Of a stretch of 64,000 nucleotides of DNA, positions 59,463 to 64,000 are shown in pieces. This DNA comes from Liquidambar formosana (Eukaryota; Streptophyta; Magnoliopsida; Saxifragales; Altingiaceae): NCBI GenBank assembly GCA_039720395.1, contig CM077832.1:26337763-26401762 (forward strand). Reading direction: 5' to 3'. The notes under the pieces were generated by a model. That model did no database searches. It saw only the letters and a list, made by a program, of their open reading frames with translations, and had not been told where the DNA came from. How positions within the stretch are numbered: position 1 is the stretch's first letter; every line of letters starts with the position of its first letter. The translations under genes were made by a program, and so were the position numbers.

Positions 59463-59803
59463 AGACTCAAAGAATAGAATATCTATGGCATGTCGATAGT
59501 TCTTTTACTTAACATCAATAAATTGTTATGTCAAACAATTAGTTTCAAATGAATTACCAATAATAATCTACTTTCGAGATTTTTGATTGTGTTGATTGGA
59601 CCGCACCCAATGTAACTTTATGGGCTACCTACGTATCCCCGTTTTCTTTTTCTTTTCTTTTTTTTTTTTTTTTTTCTTTTTTCTTTTTTTCTTTTTCTTC
59701 TTTTTTTTCTTTTTTTTTTCCTTTTTGGGGAATCAGGTCCTCGTAGTTCAAATGCCTTAACTTTTGCCTAGGCCGCCTTTACAGGTTTTCAACCTAGCAG
59801 GCC
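59463..59803. other. Spacer between pol and the antisense gene, with a long pyrimidine tract
   Basis: A TTTTC/CTTTT tract at about 59641-59725 (purine-rich on the element strand) and AATAAA at 59517 as a possible polyadenylation signal for the plus-strand gene. The minus-strand text just after the pol stop (GAACTACGAGGACCTGATTC) is a motif often seen downstream of Tat pol. Confidence 0.5.
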
Positions 59804-62800
59804 TTATACATAATACTTCTTTAATTGATCCAAATTGGTGGGATGAGCGAACTCAATCCCATCCAAATCCATAAGTCGAACAGCCCCTGCTGGTAATATT
59901 TCCTTGATGACGTACGGTCCTCCCCAACTTGGTTTGAACTTTCCTCGTGGATCGAAAATTGGAGCTCGGATCTCTTTCAACACTAAATCCCCTTTCTTCA
60001 AGCCTCTGTCTTTGACATGTTTGTTGAACGCCCTTGCGACTCTTCTCTGGTACCCTTGCACATAGTAGAGAGCCCTCAATCGCCTTTCATCTAGCAATAC
60101 CAACTCATCATAACGACTTTTGATCCAGTCCACCTCTGCTAGCTGACTTTCCACTACAACCCTTAACGAAGGAACTTCTAATTCTACTGGTAGAACAGCC
60201 TCCATCCCATACACTAGAGCATACGGTGTAGCCCCTGTTGACGATCTGACTGACGTTCTGTACCCCCACAATGCCAATGGTAGCTTCTCATGCCAATCAG
60301 TGTACGTGTCAGCCGTTTTCTGTAATATCTTCTTGATGTTCTTGTTGGCGGCTTCCACTGCGCCGTTAGTCTGTGGACGATACGGGGATGACAAGTGATG
60401 AACGATCTTGTACTTCTGTAAGAGTTCTTTGGTCTCTTTCTGGAAATGCTGACCGTTATCTGAAATGACCTCATGCGGTACCCCATATCGGTAGATAATG
60501 TTGAGCTGTATGAACTGCGCCACCTTTTTAGGATTCAAAACTTTGAAGGAAGCTGCTTCCACCCACTTAGTAAAGTAATCGATGGCTACCAAAATGTATT
60601 CATGACCATTGGATGCCTTCGGCTTGATCTGCCCGATGATATCTATTCCCCACACTGCGAACGGCCATGGAGTTGACATGCTTGTTAAGGGCATAGAGGG
60701 CAAGTGTTGTCCATTGGCGAAGAGCTGACACTTATGGCACTTCTTGACGTGGGCATAACAATCCCTTTCCATTGTAGACCAGTAGTACCCTAGCCTCATG
60801 ATCTTCTTAGCCAACATGTATCCATTCATGTGCGGAGCCCCCACTCCTTCATGGATTTCTTTGATGAGTTTTCTGGCTTCTACTTCTGTGACACACAACA
60901 AGTGGATTCCGTCGTAAGACCTTCGATACAGTTTTCCTCCGCATACCACATAATGGCTTGCCAATCTCCTCAGTGTTCGCCTATCCACGCAAGATGCTTC
61001 TTTCGGATGTTCTCTTTCCTCGATGAGCCTTCTTATGTCATAAAACCAAGGGTGGTTATCTGTTACCTCTCCTTCTCGAATGGAACAGCAATAAATAAGC
61101 TTCTCTCTGCATTCAATCGCGAGCGGTTTCACGCTTCCCCCTTCTGGTATTTCCACCATTGACGCTAGAGTTGCTAAGGCATCGGCGAACTGATTCTTGT
61201 TTCTCAACAGGTAATTGAACTCGATCTCTGCGAACTCTTTGGTCAGCGCTTCCAAATAGGCATGATAGGGCAGCAGCTTCTCATCGCGAGTCTTCCACTC
61301 CCCTTTTATCTGACAGATGATCAATGCTGAATCTCCGAACACCTCTAGTTCCTTTATCCCCAATTCTAACGCAGCTTCCAACACTAGGATGCAGGCCTCA
61401 TACTCTGCTATGTTGTTGGTGGCTTCGAACCCCAATTTGACTGCTAAAGGCGTGAAGGCTTCCTCGGGCGAGACTAGTAGCACTCCTATGCCATAACCTC
61501 TTCTGTTTGCAGCTCCGTCAAAGAAGACTTTCCAAACCTTCTTCTTGATTTCCAGGATATCTTCGTCGGGGAACTCGTCATTGAATTGGGTTGATGATGA
61601 CACAGGGCAACTTGCCAAATGGTCTGCAATGACACTTCCTTTAACGGACTTCTGCGCCAGATACTTTATGTCGAATTCATTGAGAAGAAGCGACCAACGA
61701 GCGGTCCTGTACGATAGGACTGGTTTTTCTAGTAAATACTTCAAGGGATCTAACCGACTTATCAACAGGACTTCGAAAGACATTATGTAATGACGGAGTT
61801 TCTGGGTAGCCCATACCAATGCTACGCAAGCCTTCTCTAGCGCATTGTACTTTACTTCATAATCTGTCATTTTCTTGCTCAAGTAGTAGATGTCATTTTC
61901 CTTTTTCGACCCTTTAAGGTATTGAGCTAACATGGCTCCCGTCGCGGTTTCGGTAACTGTTAAATATAACAGTAATGGTTCACCTTGCCGTGGGGGAACC
62001 AAGATTGGGGGGTTGCTCAGATACCTTTTAATGGTCTCAAAGGCTTCTTGACAATCCTCATTCCATTCCTTGGAAACGCCTTTTTTAAGTAGCTTGAAAA
62101 TTGGCTCGCATACCATGGTCAGATTGGCGATAAAACGACTTATGTATTGAACTCTCCCCAGAAAACCCCGGATCTGCTTTTCCGTTCTTGGTGGCTCCAT
62201 CTCCGTGATAGCTTTTATCTTCCCTGGATCAACTTCAATTCCCCTCTGAGTGATCATGAAACCCAACAGCTTCCCTGCGGTGACTCCGAAGGCACACTTC
62301 TGAGGATTCAGTCGGAGGTTGTACTTCTTTGCCCGTTCTAGGAACTTCTCCAATGCCGCGAAATGTCCTTCCCGGTCTACAGATTTGACTATCATGTCGT
62401 CCACATACACCTCTACTTCTTTATGGATCATATCATGCAATAGGGTCGTAGCAGCTCTTTGGTAAGTAGCCCCAGCATTTCTCAAGCCAAAAGGCATTAC
62501 CTTGTAGCAATACGTGCCCCACTGCGTGATAAAAGCCGTCTTTTCCATGTCTCGAGGCGCCATCTTTATCTGGTTGTAACCGGAGAACCCATCCATGAAG
62601 GAGAGAAGAGCATGGCCTGCCGTGCTGTCCACCAATACATCGATATGCGGTAGAGGGAAATCATCCTTTGGGCTCGCAGCATTAAGGTCGCGGAAGTCGA
62701 CACACATTCGCACTTTCCCATCTTTTTTAGGCACAGGCACTATGTTAGACAGCCACTCAGGGTACTCCACAACTTGGAGAAACCCGGCATCTAATTGTTT

Positions 62801-63205
62801 AGTTACCTCTTCTTTTACTTTCAAAGCCCATTCTGGTTTTAATCTTCTTAATTTTTGCTTTATAGGCTTTTTAGTGGGATTAGTGGGGATGTAGTGTTGC
62901 ACAATATCCAGATCGATGCCAGGCATATCCTCATAAGACCATGCGAAGGCCTCTACATTGGCTTCTAGAAGTATTACCAATTTTTCTTTTTCAGCAGGTG
63001 AGAGAGTTATCCCAATTTTAATTATCCTTAGCAATTCATCTGTCCCTAGATTGATTGATTCCAATTCATCCATGTTAGGTTCGGTAACGCCCCTTTTCCT
63101 TTGCTCGATGAGCTCCGGGGGGACGTCATTCCTAGGATCTATATCCATGCCATAGATATCCATAGAAGAAAGAAAGGAAACACTGCAAATAACGAAAAGA
63201 AACAC
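59804..63205 (-). CDS. Tat/Ogre pol: RT, RNase H, second (archaeal-type) RNase H, integrase; 1133 codons, intact
   Basis: Domains by residue: RT about 110-330 with KKDGKVRMCVDFRDLN, SFMDGFSGYNQIKM and active site VYVDDM (about 267-270); gypsy RNase H about 400-530, which has lost its catalytic start (YLTVTETATGAM); second RNase H about 565-700 with all four acidic positions (FFDGAA, NNIAEYEAC, VFGDSAL, QFADALA); integrase zinc finger (H-H...KKCHKCQ) about 800-850; core with WGIDIIGQI, VISDNGQHF and NGAVEAANKNI; C-terminal strand-rich region ending NLDQLKKYYV. Two RNase H domains are diagnostic of the Tat lineage. The first residues (MFLFVICSVSFLSS) may be intron or leader; MDIYGMDIDPRND is the more likely start of conserved protein. 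No stop or frameshift, unlike every other element here. Confidence 0.93.
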   Translation of the reverse strand: MFLFVICSVSFLSSMDIYGMDIDPRNDVPPELIEQRKRGVTEPNMDELESINLGTDELLRIIKIGITLSPAEKEKLVILLEANVEAFAWSYEDMPGIDLDIVQHYIPTNPTKKPIKQKLRRLKPEWALKVKEEVTKQLDAGFLQVVEYPEWLSNIVPVPKKDGKVRMCVDFRDLNAASPKDDFPLPHIDVLVDSTAGHALLSFMDGFSGYNQIKMAPRDMEKTAFITQWGTYCYKVMPFGLRNAGATYQRAATTLLHDMIHKEVEVYVDDMIVKSVDREGHFAALEKFLERAKKYNLRLNPQKCAFGVTAGKLLGFMITQRGIEVDPGKIKAITEMEPPRTEKQIRGFLGRVQYISRFIANLTMVCEPIFKLLKKGVSKEWNEDCQEAFETIKRYLSNPPILVPPRQGEPLLLYLTVTETATGAMLAQYLKGSKKENDIYYLSKKMTDYEVKYNALEKACVALVWATQKLRHYIMSFEVLLISRLDPLKYLLEKPVLSYRTARWSLLLNEFDIKYLAQKSVKGSVIADHLASCPVSSSTQFNDEFPDEDILEIKKKVWKVFFDGAANRRGYGIGVLLVSPEEAFTPLAVKLGFEATNNIAEYEACILVLEAALELGIKELEVFGDSALIICQIKGEWKTRDEKLLPYHAYLEALTKEFAEIEFNYLLRNKNQFADALATLASMVEIPEGGSVKPLAIECREKLIYCCSIREGEVTDNHPWFYDIRRLIEEREHPKEASCVDRRTLRRLASHYVVCGGKLYRRSYDGIHLLCVTEVEARKLIKEIHEGVGAPHMNGYMLAKKIMRLGYYWSTMERDCYAHVKKCHKCQLFANGQHLPSMPLTSMSTPWPFAVWGIDIIGQIKPKASNGHEYILVAIDYFTKWVEAASFKVLNPKKVAQFIQLNIIYRYGVPHEVISDNGQHFQKETKELLQKYKIVHHLSSPYRPQTNGAVEAANKNIKKILQKTADTYTDWHEKLPLALWGYRTSVRSSTGATPYALVYGMEAVLPVELEVPSLRVVVESQLAEVDWIKSRYDELVLLDERRLRALYYVQGYQRRVARAFNKHVKDRGLKKGDLVLKEIRAPIFDPRGKFKPSWGGPYVIKEILPAGAVRLMDLDGIEFAHPTNLDQLKKYYV

Positions 63206-63360
63206 ACTTTATTGACTGAACTAACAAAACAAAACAAAGAAAAGAAAACACATGTGCCACAACTAGGGAACGACTCCTAACTCCACAAGCTGGGCTAGGC
63301 GGACACACTTTATTTGAAAGGAAAGCTAAGACAAGCTACTAAGGAACCTACAAAATACTA
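63182..63360 (-). other. Putative Ogre-type intron before the RT frame
   Basis: On the minus strand, a candidate donor in TTTTGTAG|GTTCCT (about 63351) and a pyrimidine/T-rich tract ending TTCGTTATTTGCAG (63182) bracket non-coding DNA with stops. Ogre elements are known for an intron between protease and RT. The donor is weak and other GT sites are possible. Confidence 0.4.
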
Positions 63361-63539
63361 TCAGGTAAGTCGAGATCCTCGCCCTCAAGAACTTCTGCAA
63401 TGGTACCCTCTTCAAGATACTAATTAAGGAGCGGCACGGCTGCATGGTGAATTGAAGAACACTCGAGATCCGATTCCTCTACAGCAAGAACCATATCTTG
63501 AAACATTGTAACCATGGCTTCCGAATCCATCTGTTCTGC

Positions 63540-64000
63540 CTAGTCCTCACTCTTCTCTTCCCAATGGTCATCATCGATCACTTCATCATCAACCATTGTA
63601 GCAGTAATGGGATACCACTCAGTAAAGAATATTTCAAAACCCGGAACTCTCGCCTTGGTTGCTTTGTCAATGGATGGTTCGGGAAATCTACAGAATAGAA
63701 AGTCCTCCCCTTCCTTAACAAAGTAACCATTCAAAGTAGGTCGGTATGGCGAGATTCGGATATCTGGCACCCTTCCTTCTGCTTTTGCTTTGATCCTTTC
63801 TCTGCTTCTCTGCAACATCTCCATACGGTCCTTTTTGGAAGGCTCATACCCCAATCCGAAAGTGTAGGTGACAATGCGGCTCTGAACGGATACCGGTATG
63901 CCTTGCTGACGGCGTCCTAGTCCCATGCCTGGGAAGAAACTCATTTTCTTCATTATGTTCCCCACATGTAGGTTGCCATGAGGGCAAAAGTCGAGAGGTA
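63540..64000 (-). CDS. Tat/Ogre gag-pro C-terminal region with G-patch-like motif, partial
   Basis: The frame is open to the right edge, so it is the end of a longer gag-protease frame. It has MSFFPGMGLGRRQQG, a G-patch-like motif of the kind found between protease and RT in Ogre-type elements, then basic (RSRERIKAKAEGR) and acidic (MVDDEVIDDDHWEEK) regions. TAG at 63540-63542 ends it. The same frame then stays open to a second TAG near 63420, which suggests readthrough or a mutated codon before the intron. Confidence 0.65.
   Translation of the reverse strand, partial: PLDFCPHGNLHVGNIMKKMSFFPGMGLGRRQQGIPVSVQSRIVTYTFGLGYEPSKKDRMEMLQRSRERIKAKAEGRVPDIRISPYRPTLNGYFVKEGEDFLFCRFPEPSIDKATKARVPGFEIFFTEWYPITATMVDDEVIDDDHWEEKSED

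Larger units (their letters stand above)
50003..64000 (-). mobile_element. Tat/Ogre-type Ty3/gypsy retrotransposon with antisense genes, 5' part off-window
   Basis: Minus-strand order from the right edge: pre-RT frame (64000-63540), putative intron, RT to integrase (63205-59804), spacer, two plus-strand genes (59462-58175 and 57673-55004), tandem repeats (54430-53455), 3' LTR (53015-50003). The LTR has no target duplication on its two sides, as expected when its right flank is element interior. A second RNase H, a long LTR, an intron before RT and extra genes are Tat-lineage traits. Assignment of everything to one element is inference; the 5' LTR and gag are not in view. Confidence 0.7.

Noticed and set aside
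60830..62894. Plus-strand frames of 64-110 codons opposite the Tat pol gene
   Set aside because: Antisense shadows of the 1133-codon pol frame; no TATA box, cassette or domain.

Overview
This window looks like repeat-rich, intergenic nuclear DNA from a flowering plant, most likely a woody eudicot. It is AT-rich and full of (TA)n, (GA)n and homopolymer tracts. Plant-type LTR retrotransposons, Helitrons, MITEs and relics of integrated pararetroviruses (Caulimoviridae) dominate it. I see no rRNA, tRNA, CRISPR array or bacterial-style operon. Family names rest on motifs recognised by eye; no alignment, identity or database search was run.

Layout. 1-510: decayed caulimovirid coat-protein fragment. 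541-3547: AT-rich spacer with one orphan terminal exon. 3548-9910 and 40178-45658: two copies of a segmental duplication. Each carries a stand-alone caulimovirid movement-protein-like gene with a conserved TATA box and conserved candidate downstream exons; the reading frame is open in copy 1 and frameshifted in copy 2. Copy 1 alone carries a pair of large palindromes. Copy 2 alone carries a Stowaway MITE and a 275-bp solo-LTR-like insert, so each copy serves as the empty-site control for the other. 9229-13366: a long-TIR element and two Helitrons. 17621-18290: a 106-nt hairpin and a minisatellite. 18273-32540: a MuDR (MULE) transposase gene on the minus strand, split by a complete Tekay-type chromovirus (18962-31805, TSD CGACT). 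That chromovirus is itself split by a 3-kb solo LTR. 32615-35631: a second 3-kb solo LTR of the same family. 35700-39711: Tourist-like MITE, Copia-like solo LTR, orphan exon, RALF-like 5' gene fragment. 45659-48852: hAT end and a decayed PIF/Harbinger element with both of its genes.

50003-64000: the 3' two thirds of a very large Tat/Ogre-type Ty3/gypsy element on the minus strand, running off the right edge. It has an intact 1133-codon RT/RNase H/second RNase H/integrase frame, a G-patch-like upstream frame, a plausible Ogre-type intron, a tandem-repeat 3' region and a 3-kb LTR. Between pol and that LTR, on the opposite strand, lie two further genes: a seven-exon plant-mobile-domain gene with all introns in phase 0 and canonical splice sites (one premature stop), and a DUF7745-like gene with its own TATA box.

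The most unusual signal is an approximately 80-bp GC-rich cassette of 21-22-bp tandem units, bounded by CTCGGGTGACC and GGTTACCCGAG. It occurs five times: in all three 3-kb LTRs, about 188 bp upstream of the TATA box, and just upstream of both antisense genes. It links the LTR promoter to the antisense genes and is the best candidate here for an undescribed regulatory or RNA-structural system.
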